Shown here: positions 33,966 to 40,775 of the stretch, in pieces | How the letters are laid out: each line of letters opens with the position of its first letter | Numbering within the stretch: the stretch's first letter is position 1 | NCBI GenBank assembly: GCA_018385315.1 | Contig: JAHAZJ010000040.1 | Location: 1 to 40,775, forward strand | Source of the DNA: Treponema sp. | GTDB taxonomy: Bacteria; Spirochaetota; Spirochaetia; Treponematales; Treponemataceae | Reading direction: 5' to 3' | DNA length: 40,775 nucleotides | Notes under the pieces: generated by a model | Databases searched by the model: none | Told to the model about the DNA's origin: nothing | Seen by the model: only the letters and a program-made list of their open reading frames with translations | Program-made: the position numbers and the translations under genes

Positions 33966-35795
33966 TTAGTTCTTATCAAGTGGTAATCCACCAGAAATTG
34001 TAGCACGAATACGGCGAACACCGGCTGAAGATGACTGTTCCTTTTCAATTTTGAAGTCACCAATCTGAGCAGTGTGCTGAACGTGTGGGCCACCACAAAC
34101 TTCTTTAGAGAACCAGTCGTTCTTTACATCGCGACCAATTGTGTAAACCTTTACATCTTCACCATATTTATTTGTAAACAAAGCACGAGCACCTGCAGCC
34201 TGAGCGTCTGCCAATGGCATAACTTCCATAGTAACTGGCAAGTCTTCCTTAATTTTTTCGTTTACAATTGCTTCAACCTTTTTAATTTCTTCTGGAGTCA
34301 TTGGACGTTCAAAAGTGAAGTCAAAGCGCATACGTTCTGCGTTGATGTTTGAACCTTTCTGAGAAACCTGAGGTCCAAGTACAGTAACCAATGCCTGCTG
34401 CAACAAGTGAGTTGCTGTGTGATATTTAGTAGCAGCTTCTGACTGTTCTGCAATACCACCTTTAGCTTTTCCTGCTTCTGCAGTTTTTGAAGCTTCCTGA
34501 TGCTTGCGTTCTGCTTCTTTGAAGCCTTCTACATCAACTGTAAAGCCATTTTCAGCTCCAAGTTCCTGTGTAAGTTCCAAAGGATATCCGTATGTTTCAT
34601 ACAAGTTGTAAGCTACTTTACCAGAAATAATTTTCTTTGGATTTTTCATAAGATTTGGAAGCATTTTCTGGAATTCTGCTTCACCCTTCTTAAGAGTCTG
34701 GCGAAATTTTGCTTCTTCTGCTGTAAGTTCCTTGTAAACTTTTGCAGAGTTCTGTTCCAATTCTGGATATGCATTTTTGAAGTTTTCTACAACAACAGCT
34801 GCAACTTCTGCCATAAAGTCTTTATCAATTCCAAGCTTCATTCCGTGACGAACTGCACGACGAATCAAGCGGCGGAGAACATAACCAGCACCTACACGGT
34901 CTGGAGTAACACCTTTCTGGTCACCAAGAATGAATACTGAAGAGCGGGAATGGTCGGCAATAATACGAACTGACTTGTCTTTTTCTTCGTCTGTTCCGTA
35001 AACATAACCGCCAGCTAATTCACCAATTTTCTGAATAATTGGCTGGAATACTTCTGTAAGGTAAACAGATGTTTTTCCCTGAAGAATACAGTTAGTTCTT
35101 TCAAGACCCATACCTGTATCTACATTCTGTTTTGGAAGTGGAACCAAAGTTTTTTCGTCTACGCGGTTAAACTGCATAAATACGTTATTCCAGATTTCCA
35201 TCCAGTTTGCAGAATCTGTACCTTTATTTGAACCTGCAGGTGGAAGACCTTCTCCAACCCAGTAGAAAATTTCTGTATCTGGACCACAAGGACCTGTTGG
35301 ACCAGCTGCCCACCAGTTGTCACTAGCTGGAAGATAAGCAATTTTATCTTCTGGCATTCCAACAGCTTTCCAGAAGTTTGCAGCATCTTCATCACGAGGA
35401 GCATTATCATCTCCTGCAAATACTGTTACAGAGATTTTTCTTGGATCAAGAGCGAGCCAGTCTTTTGATGTAAGGAATTCATATGAATAGGCAATTGAAT
35501 CTTTTTTGAAGTAATCTCCCAAAGACCAGTTCCCAAGCATTTCGAAACAAGTTAAGTGAGATGGGTCACCTACTTCATCAATATCACCAGTGCGGACACA
35601 TTTCTGATAGTCTGTAAGGCGAGTTCCAGCTGGATGTTTTTCACCAAGCAAATAAGGAACTAAAGGGTGCATTCCCGCAGTTGTAAAAAGAACTGAAGGA
35701 TCATTTTCAGGAATTAAAGACTGTCCTGAAATTTCAACATGATTTTTAGATTTAAAAAACTCAATATATTTTGAGCGAAGTTCATTAGCGTTCAT
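33966..35795 (-). CDS. alaS: Alanyl-tRNA synthetase, short spirochaete-type
   Basis: 609 residues against about 875 in E. coli. The catalytic domain (1 to about 240: SQSLIPENDPSVLFTTAGM, then GPTGPCGPDTEIFYW and TGMGLERTNCIL) and the tRNA-recognition region are complete. The editing domain is also complete: H459 and H463 in HTATH and C567/H571 in CGGPHV. The chain stops after the editing domain, so the DHHA1-type C-Ala domain is missing. Spirochaetes are known for short AlaRS proteins. The -10 box ends eight bases before the ATG and no ribosome site is visible. Confidence 0.96.
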   Translation of the reverse strand: MNANELRSKYIEFFKSKNHVEISGQSLIPENDPSVLFTTAGMHPLVPYLLGEKHPAGTRLTDYQKCVRTGDIDEVGDPSHLTCFEMLGNWSLGDYFKKDSIAYSYEFLTSKDWLALDPRKISVTVFAGDDNAPRDEDAANFWKAVGMPEDKIAYLPASDNWWAAGPTGPCGPDTEIFYWVGEGLPPAGSNKGTDSANWMEIWNNVFMQFNRVDEKTLVPLPKQNVDTGMGLERTNCILQGKTSVYLTEVFQPIIQKIGELAGGYVYGTDEEKDKSVRIIADHSRSSVFILGDQKGVTPDRVGAGYVLRRLIRRAVRHGMKLGIDKDFMAEVAAVVVENFKNAYPELEQNSAKVYKELTAEEAKFRQTLKKGEAEFQKMLPNLMKNPKKIISGKVAYNLYETYGYPLELTQELGAENGFTVDVEGFKEAERKHQEASKTAEAGKAKGGIAEQSEAATKYHTATHLLQQALVTVLGPQVSQKGSNINAERMRFDFTFERPMTPEEIKKVEAIVNEKIKEDLPVTMEVMPLADAQAAGARALFTNKYGEDVKVYTIGRDVKNDWFSKEVCGGPHVQHTAQIGDFKIEKEQSSSAGVRRIRATISGGLPLDKN

Positions 35796-35803
35796 AACTT
35801 TTA

Positions 35804-35832
35804 ATTATATCGAAAAACTTCGCTATTGTAAA
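35804..35832 (-). promoter_or_regulatory. alaS: Strong promoter of alaS, leaderless type
   Basis: TTTACA (35827-35832) and TATAAT (35804-35809) on the minus strand with a 17-bp spacer. Only eight bases separate the -10 box from the alaS ATG, so transcription should begin at or within two bases of the start codon. Confidence 0.75.
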
Positions 35833-35835
35833 CGA

Positions 35836-37386
35836 TTAGTGCTGACGGGTTAATGTTAAAATCTCACCATCGGCTGTAAAACAATCCAATGGAGTAAAAC
35901 TAACTGGAGCCATTGTTAGAGAATCATAATCCGTAACAATCTTTTCTTTTTTTGACCCACGAAGGGTTTCTGTTTTTGTACCAAAAGACAATTCGTAAGC
36001 TGGTTCCAAAACAGAAACATCCTTGTTAGAACGGAATTGTATAATATTATGATTTCCTGCTTGTAAAAAGGAATAAATTCCAGATTCTTCCACAGCATTT
36101 GCACGTAACAGATAAACTGAATCTTTTAATGATATTACAAGCTCTGCATTATCTGCACTCCAAACACAAGTATCTTTTTCCATCTCTCTTTGGAACACAG
36201 ACTTTTCTATTTCCTCAGAATCCTCATAAGCACTTGTAACAGGAAGACGTTTGTATGTACCATTCCACAAGTCATCCTGCTTAATAACAAGGTTTACATC
36301 ATCCCAGGTTGTAATACGAATCTGATCCATACCTAAAAGACCAATATCAATTTTTCTATGAAGATTAGCAATTGATGAGTTTACAGTAGAAATATAAATA
36401 CCATTATGTCTTAGTCTGCTTACTTCCCAATTGTAGATTTCTTGTACATCACCTAAAACCTGAATAATCTCACTATTATTGTAGTCAAAGAAGAAATAGC
36501 GGAGTGTGGAACCAGTATTTGAAGTTTTATACCATAAGCCATCAAGGAAGCCTGCAAAAGATTCTACAGTACCATCCTGAATTTTTGACAATTCTGCTGC
36601 TTCAAGACGACTTGCCGCAACCTTTAATTCACGATCCAGTTCATATTTCTTCGAAAAAGGATTCCATTTATATTCCTGCTGAATCTGGTTAAGTCCCTTT
36701 GCTGAATTTTTTTGTTTAGCATTTTCTACTACATCGGTTTTATAAACCCAAACAGAGTAACTTTCACCATTTGCCTGAGACAACTGATAAGCATCTGAAC
36801 GCTCTGTCTGCTGAATAAAAATTGTTCCATCTGATTCAAAATCACCAATATTTACAAGTTCTATTTCTCCTTCAATATTTTCACAAAGGAAAATCTCCAT
36901 AATCATATTTTCATTGTCATTAATACCTTGGTAAATCAAAGCATTCTGATGCTCTCCTGTAACATCAATCCCCTGCAAAGAAAATATTTTTGTACTTGAA
37001 GTTTTTGTCTGCACTTCCTTTAATCTTTCATACCCGATAGTATCCGGATTATAAATAGCAGGAACAATTATAAAATTTTTTTCCGATGGTTTACGAATAA
37101 CAGCAACTTCGTCATCATAATTATCTGAATTTAAATCTACAGAAATTGAAGCAATTAAAGTTTCTGATGGTTTTAATGAAATAAGTGTATCGAACTTTTC
37201 AATTTGTGATTCAATATTTTCAAGATTTTCTGACTCTTTTGTAGAATCAGCATTTTTAGGATTAATTACTTTCGCTCTTGTTACTGAGGTCTCTCTCGAG
37301 GTTAGGTATTTATTTACGACAAAAAATGTAGCGGTAAGAAAAAGACCTGCTAAAAGAAATAATAAAATACTGGTTCTTGTTTTCAT
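35836..37386 (-). CDS. Membrane-anchored protein of unknown function
   Basis: 516 residues. One N-terminal membrane segment (about 6-27), then a charged linker, then beta-rich extracytoplasmic sequence. ISVDLNSDNYDDEVAVIRK at about 81-99 looks like a calcium-loop or FG-GAP-like motif; similar strands follow (LVNIGDFESDGTIFI). A helical patch with RELKVAASRLEAAELSKIQD is in the middle. I do not recognise the family. It could be a distant relative of treponemal pallilysin-like surface proteins, but no HExxH motif is present. The promoter is six bases upstream, so the mRNA is probably leaderless. Confidence 0.75.
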   Translation of the reverse strand: MKTRTSILLFLLAGLFLTATFFVVNKYLTSRETSVTRAKVINPKNADSTKESENLENIESQIEKFDTLISLKPSETLIASISVDLNSDNYDDEVAVIRKPSEKNFIIVPAIYNPDTIGYERLKEVQTKTSSTKIFSLQGIDVTGEHQNALIYQGINDNENMIMEIFLCENIEGEIELVNIGDFESDGTIFIQQTERSDAYQLSQANGESYSVWVYKTDVVENAKQKNSAKGLNQIQQEYKWNPFSKKYELDRELKVAASRLEAAELSKIQDGTVESFAGFLDGLWYKTSNTGSTLRYFFFDYNNSEIIQVLGDVQEIYNWEVSRLRHNGIYISTVNSSIANLHRKIDIGLLGMDQIRITTWDDVNLVIKQDDLWNGTYKRLPVTSAYEDSEEIEKSVFQREMEKDTCVWSADNAELVISLKDSVYLLRANAVEESGIYSFLQAGNHNIIQFRSNKDVSVLEPAYELSFGTKTETLRGSKKEKIVTDYDSLTMAPVSFTPLDCFTADGEILTLTRQH

Positions 37387-37392
37387 AACTTA

Positions 37393-37421
37393 ACTATAAT
37401 AAGAAAAAAAGAAATTCTCAA
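37393..37421 (-). promoter_or_regulatory. Promoter directly abutting the 516-residue protein gene
   Basis: TTGAGA (37416-37421) and TATAGT (37393-37398), 17-bp spacer, minus strand. Six bases (TAAGTT) separate the -10 box from the ATG at 37386, and there is no Shine-Dalgarno sequence. Confidence 0.65.
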
Positions 37422-37505
37422 TCCTTCAATGACTTAACCTTTTGTTATAAATTTTGTTTGTATTATTAAAACTTGTGTTTTAAAATATTTGTTGGAGGAC
37501 ATAAA

Positions 37506-38699
37506 ATGAAAAAAACTTTATTTTCCGTATTAATAGGTTTGACAATCTCCTTTTGCTGTTGTGCTCAATCTACAACATTTGACAAAACAAAAGCTGTAAA
37601 AGATTCAAAAACAAAAACATTTAATTCAGTTTCATCTGCAACTCAAATGAAAAACATGGGAATGGGATGGAACCTTGGTAACACTTTTGATGCAACCTAT
37701 GGGGTTGGCTTAAACACAGAAACCGGTTGGGGAATGCCAAAAACAACAAAACCAATGATTGATGGACTGGCAAAATCTGGAATCAAAACAATCCGAATTC
37801 CTGTAAGCTGGTCTAATCATATTATAGATAAAAAATACACAATTGATCCTGAATGGATGGCACGTGTAAAAGAAGTAGTAGACTGGGCCATTGAAAACGA
37901 TATGTACGTTATTCTTAACTCTCATCACGATTGTTATGAAAAACCTACTGCTATGCCTTATGGAAAAGGATACTATCCAAACTCAACAAACTATGAAGAA
38001 TCAAAGCGCTTTTTAGTAAATTTATGGGCACAGATTTGTCTTGCTTTTAATAATGGCTATAATGAACATCTTATTTTTGAAACAATGAATGAACCAAGAT
38101 TAAGAGGAACAAATCACGAATGGACCACGGACAAAAACTGCAGCGAATGTCAGGATGCCATGAAAACATTAAATAAACTTAATCAGGATGTTGTTGATAC
38201 AATCAGAAAATCTGGTGGAAACAATGCTAAACGGTTTATTATGGTTCCAGGATTAAGAGCAGCCTTAGATGCAGAAACAAAAGAATATTTTGTACTCCCA
38301 ACTGATACAATCAAAGACAGAATTGTTCTTTCCGTTCATATGTATGATCCATACAATTTTGCAATGCAAACACCTGGTCCAAAGGATTTTACACCTCAAA
38401 TAAAGAGTGCACTAGCAGTAAATCTTAAAACCTTAAATGATAAATTTATTTCCAAAGGAATTCCTGTTGTTATTGGTGAATATGGTGCAACTAATAAAGG
38501 AAACGATGCTGCCCGCCTGGAATGGTTCACCTTCTATATTCAAAGATGTAAAGCTTATAATATACCAGCAGTTTTGTGGGATAACGGACAGGCAACACCA
38601 GATCCAAAAAATGGTGAAAAGTTTGGATACTACAATAGAAAAACCCAGACCTGGTACTTCCCTGATATTTTGAAAGCAATTATTGATAATTCAAAATAA
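37506..38699 (+). CDS. Secreted GH5 endoglucanase (cellulase)
   Basis: 397 residues from the ATG at 37506, fixed by GGAGGA six bases upstream (37494-37499); a start at 37473 would precede the signal peptide with odd residues. Signal peptide about 1-20 ending in a Cys-rich FCCCAQ, so lipid attachment is possible but the lipobox is not standard. GMGWNLGNTFDA, IRIPVSW, acid/base E196 in TMNEPR, VHMYDPYNF and nucleophile E325 in VIGEYGA are the GH5 signatures. It hydrolyses beta-1,4-glucans outside the cell. Stand-alone, with its own terminator. Confidence 0.93.
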   Translation: MKKTLFSVLIGLTISFCCCAQSTTFDKTKAVKDSKTKTFNSVSSATQMKNMGMGWNLGNTFDATYGVGLNTETGWGMPKTTKPMIDGLAKSGIKTIRIPVSWSNHIIDKKYTIDPEWMARVKEVVDWAIENDMYVILNSHHDCYEKPTAMPYGKGYYPNSTNYEESKRFLVNLWAQICLAFNNGYNEHLIFETMNEPRLRGTNHEWTTDKNCSECQDAMKTLNKLNQDVVDTIRKSGGNNAKRFIMVPGLRAALDAETKEYFVLPTDTIKDRIVLSVHMYDPYNFAMQTPGPKDFTPQIKSALAVNLKTLNDKFISKGIPVVIGEYGATNKGNDAARLEWFTFYIQRCKAYNIPAVLWDNGQATPDPKNGEKFGYYNRKTQTWYFPDILKAIIDNSK

Positions 38700-38720
38700 G
38701 ATTTCTTAATGTAATAAATG

Positions 38721-38758
38721 CCCCCGTAATACATACTTTACGGGGGTTATTTTTTTTC
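38721..38758 (+). terminator. Intrinsic terminator of the GH5 gene
   Basis: CCCCCGTAA (38721-38729) pairs with TTACGGGGG (38738-38746), then TTATTTTTTTT. A textbook rho-independent terminator. Confidence 0.92.
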
Positions 38759-38765
38759 GTATAAT
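38737..38765 (+). promoter_or_regulatory. ilvC: Probable ilvC promoter nested in the GH5 terminator
   Basis: TTTACG (38737-38742) and TATAAT (38760-38765) with a 17-bp spacer. The -35 box is inside the right arm of the terminator. The -35 matches consensus at four of six positions. Confidence 0.5.
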
Positions 38766-38817
38766 ATAGAAACTTTTAATTAAGCAATTAAAAAAAATAT
38801 TTTTTGGAGATAAAAAA

Positions 38818-40296
38818 ATGGGTGAAAACTATTTCAACAAAATCCCTTGGAGAGAAGCACGTCTTCATTTGGGACATTGCCGTTCAATGGCTAAAGAAGA
38901 ATTTGCAGACGGAGTAAACGCTCTTAAAGGTAAAAAAATCGTAATTGTAGGATGTGGTGCTCAGGGATTAAACCAGGGTATGTGTCTTCGGGATTCAGGT
39001 TTGGATGTATCTTATGCTCTTCGGGATTCAGCAATTACAGAAAAACGCCAGTCTTGGAAAAACGCTACTGAAAACGGATTTAAAGTTGGTACATACGCAG
39101 AAATGATTCCAACTGCTGATTTAGTTGGTAACCTTACTCCAGATAAACAGCATACACCAGTAATCAACGAAGTTCAGAAATTGATGAAAAAAGGTTCTGC
39201 TTTGTGGTACTCTCACGGATTTAATATGATTGAAGAAGGAATGATTATCCGTGATGATATTACAGTTGTAATGTGTGCTCCAAAAGGACCTGGTACAGAA
39301 GTATATCACGAATTCGAACGTGGATTTGGTGTTCCAGACTTAATCGCTGTACATCCGGCAAACGATCCTGAAGGAAAAGGTTGGGCAATTGCTAAAGCTT
39401 TAGCTGTTGGTATGGGAGGCTCAAAAGCAGGTGTTCTTGAATCATCTTTCATCGCTGAAGTTAAATCTGACCTTATGGGTGAACAGACAATTCTTTGTGG
39501 TATGCTTCAGGCAGGTACAATCGTATGCTGGGACAAAATGATTGAAGAAGGTATTTCACCTGAATATGCTGCAAAACTTTTGATGCACGGCTGGAACGTT
39601 GTAAGTGAAGCTCTTAAATGGGGCGGAATTACAGGTATGATGGATCGTCTTTCTAACCCTGCAAAAATTAAGGCTAATCAACTTTCTAAAGATATTAAAA
39701 AATTACTTGCACCACTTTATCAGAAACACATGGATGACATTATTTCTGGAAAATTCTCTTCTACAATGATGGAAGACTGGAAAGCAGGTGATAAAGATCT
39801 TCTTACCTGGCGTGAAAACACAGGTAAACTTCCATTTGAATCTGCAAAAGAAACAACTGAAGAAATCAGCGAACAGGAATACTTTGATAAAGGTATCTTG
39901 CTTGTAGCAATGGTAAAAGCTGGTTGTGAACTTGCATTTGAAACAATGGTTGATGCTGGAATTAAAGAAGAATCTGCTTACTATGAATCATTACACGAAG
40001 TTCCACTTATTGCAAACCTTATTGACCGCAAACGTTTGTACGAAATGAACCGGGTTATTTCTGATACTGCAGAATACGGATGTTATTTATTTGCAAATGT
40101 TGCAGCTCCAATGATGGCAAAAGAACTTATGCCAAAGCTTCACACAGATGTTATTGGTAAAGGTCTTACACTTAAAGACAATGGCGTAAACAATGCAGAA
40201 TTAGTTGCAGTAAATGCTGAAATCCGCAACCATCCAATTGAAGTTGTGGGACGTAAATTGCGTGCTTACATGACAGCCATGAAGCCAATTCTGTAG
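38818..40296 (+). CDS. ilvC: Ketol-acid reductoisomerase, long (class II) form
   Basis: 492 residues, the length of the E. coli type. N-terminal Rossmann fold with [17 protein letters not shown] for NADPH, then [24 protein letters not shown] and a duplicated knotted helical domain ([41 protein letters not shown]). It converts acetolactate to dihydroxyisovalerate, the second step of valine/isoleucine synthesis. GGAG ribosome site upstream. No other ilv gene or leader attenuator is nearby. Confidence 0.96.
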   Translation: MGENYFNKIPWREARLHLGHCRSMAKEEFADGVNALKGKKIVIVGCGAQGLNQGMCLRDSGLDVSYALRDSAITEKRQSWKNATENGFKVGTYAEMIPTADLVGNLTPDKQHTPVINEVQKLMKKGSALWYSHGFNMIEEGMIIRDDITVVMCAPKGPGTEVYHEFERGFGVPDLIAVHPANDPEGKGWAIAKALAVGMGGSKAGVLESSFIAEVKSDLMGEQTILCGMLQAGTIVCWDKMIEEGISPEYAAKLLMHGWNVVSEALKWGGITGMMDRLSNPAKIKANQLSKDIKKLLAPLYQKHMDDIISGKFSSTMMEDWKAGDKDLLTWRENTGKLPFESAKETTEEISEQEYFDKGILLVAMVKAGCELAFETMVDAGIKEESAYYESLHEVPLIANLIDRKRLYEMNRVISDTAEYGCYLFANVAAPMMAKELMPKLHTDVIGKGLTLKDNGVNNAELVAVNAEIRNHPIEVVGRKLRAYMTAMKPIL

Positions 40297-40304
40297 TACA
40301 ATTA

Positions 40305-40346
40305 GCGTAATCTGTTTGAAAAATAATGATTTCCCGCAGATTACGC
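40305..40346. repeat. Inverted repeat after ilvC
   Basis: GCGTAATCTG (40305-40314) is the exact inverse of CAGATTACGC (40337-40346), with 22 bases between. The right arm is the first unit of the short direct repeat that follows. Confidence 0.65.
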
Positions 40347-40373
40347 AGAACTTCGCAGATTAGCGCAGATTAG
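40335..40373 (+). repeat. Short direct repeat, CGCAGATTA(G) units
   Basis: Four units of 9-10 bp at 40335, 40344, 40354 and 40364; the second is degenerate (CGCAGAACTT). A closely related motif, CGCAGATAA, is found in the groEL terminator at the other end of the window. Confidence 0.75.
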
Positions 40374-40398
40374 TATTAGGATATTAATTAAAACCTAT

Positions 40399-40438
40399 AA
40401 AAAAAGCGACTTGAAGCTAAAATCAAGTCGCTTTTTTT
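40399..40438. terminator. Bidirectional terminator between ilvC and the M23 gene
   Basis: A perfect 16-bp stem: AAAAAAAGCGACTTGA (40399-40414) with its inverse at 40423-40438, eight-base loop, A-tract and T-tract on the two sides. It can serve both convergent genes. Confidence 0.9.
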
Positions 40439-40453
40439 ATATTTAATCTCTAA

Positions 40454-40528
40454 AATTCCTAATTCCTAATTCCCAATTCCTAATTCTCAATTCCTAATTC
40501 CTAATTCCTAATTCTTAATTCTTAATTT
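40454..40528. repeat. Heptamer microsatellite (AATTCCT)n
   Basis: Ten units of 7 bp from 40454 to 40523 plus a partial unit; most are AATTCCT, others AATTCCC, AATTCTC or AATTCTT. The last full unit contains part of the stop codon of the M23 gene (40522-40524). Confidence 0.9.
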
Positions 40529-40775
40529 AACAACCCCAGTGGATTTACAGTTTTACCATTTTTATAAACTGTAAAGTGTAAGTGTGGACCAGTACTTAAA
40601 CCTGTACTACCAACTTTACCAATTTGTGTTGTTGTATAAACAAAGTTTCCTTTTCTACAAGTAATCTTACTCATGTGTCCATAAAGAGTTTTATAACCAG
40701 AATGATGCTGTACAATTACATAGTTACCATATGTTGAGTTATAACCAGCAGCAGTAACAACACCATCCATTGCAG
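40522..40775 (-). CDS. M23 (LytM-type) peptidase, C-terminal part (partial)
   Basis: 84 residues in frame to the window edge; the N-terminus lies beyond 40775. M23 motifs are YGHMSKI and GPHLHFTVYKNG, holding the Zn-binding and catalytic His residues, after a GNYVIVQHHSGYKTLYGH beta-hairpin core. It would cut peptidoglycan cross-links or act as a scaffold near the septum; whether it is active depends on the missing first part. The stop codon lies within the heptamer repeat. Confidence 0.88.
   Translation of the reverse strand, partial: AMDGVVTAAGYNSTYGNYVIVQHHSGYKTLYGHMSKITCRKGNFVYTTTQIGKVGSTGLSTGPHLHFTVYKNGKTVNPLGLLN

Noticed and set aside
35836..37386. Pallilysin-type metalloprotease
   Set aside because: No HExxH motif; GEHQN is not a zinc motif. 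Kept as unknown.
40454..40528. Phase-variable switch of the M23 peptidase
   Set aside because: The repeat begins at the stop codon and extends downstream of it, so unit loss or gain would not shift the reading frame of the protein body.

Overview
The window looks like a chromosomal segment of a host-associated treponeme (Spirochaetota), probably a gut or rumen Treponema. This rests on several things seen together: AT-rich coding sequence throughout, a 609-residue alanyl-tRNA synthetase without the usual C-terminal region, groES about 30 kb away from groEL, many lipoproteins with relaxed lipoboxes, and plant cell-wall glycosidases (GH5 and GH115). The genus call is an inference from gene content and has not been tested by any search.

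Layout. Positions 1-149 are the last codons of groEL, followed by an unusual 79-bp tandem repeat carrying palindromes and a very strong terminator. Positions 448-7814 (+) hold a membrane class III nucleotide cyclase, a giant FecR/FN3-like envelope protein and a barrel-like outer-membrane protein in an overlapping operon, then an M18 aminopeptidase. Positions 7879-9592 (-) are parA-parB, divergent from a methyltransferase (9670-10845, +). Positions 10880-19236 (-) form a tight nine-gene operon: Lrp/AsnC regulator, aminotransferase, TPR protein with an Mrr-like tail, RsmE, HExxH protein, Met-rich secreted protein, M29 aminopeptidase, VanY-like carboxypeptidase, HAD phosphatase. Positions 19357-23124 (-) are a GH115 glycosidase and a DMT permease. 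A 289-bp structured non-coding stretch then leads to a phosphofructokinase (23414-24814, -).

Positions 24955-25653 (+) encode a BAX-inhibitor-like membrane protein. Positions 25656-30039 (-) are a complete TolC-MacA-MacB-type tripartite export operon. It is divergent from groES (30199-30474, +). Positions 30481-33848 (-) encode a SurA-like secreted protein, NusB and a TPR lipoprotein. alaS and a 516-residue membrane-anchored protein follow (33966-37386, -). The end carries a GH5 endoglucanase and ilvC (+), two short-repeat tracts, and the C-terminal end of an M23 peptidase (-).

The most interesting points are: (1) the duplicated groEL 3' end with GCGAAGC and GNRA hairpins; (2) a four-hairpin non-coding region between pfk and the GH115 gene, with a UUCG tetraloop on the transcribed strand; (3) at least two genes (alaS and the 516-residue protein) with strong promoters so close to the start codon that the mRNA should be leaderless; (4) a TPR protein fused to what looks like a catalytically dead Mrr-type nuclease domain; and (5) a secreted protein whose mature N-terminus carries two MxxMxxM motifs. 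I see no clear new defence or mobile system, no CRISPR array, no insertion sequence and no tRNA or rRNA gene.
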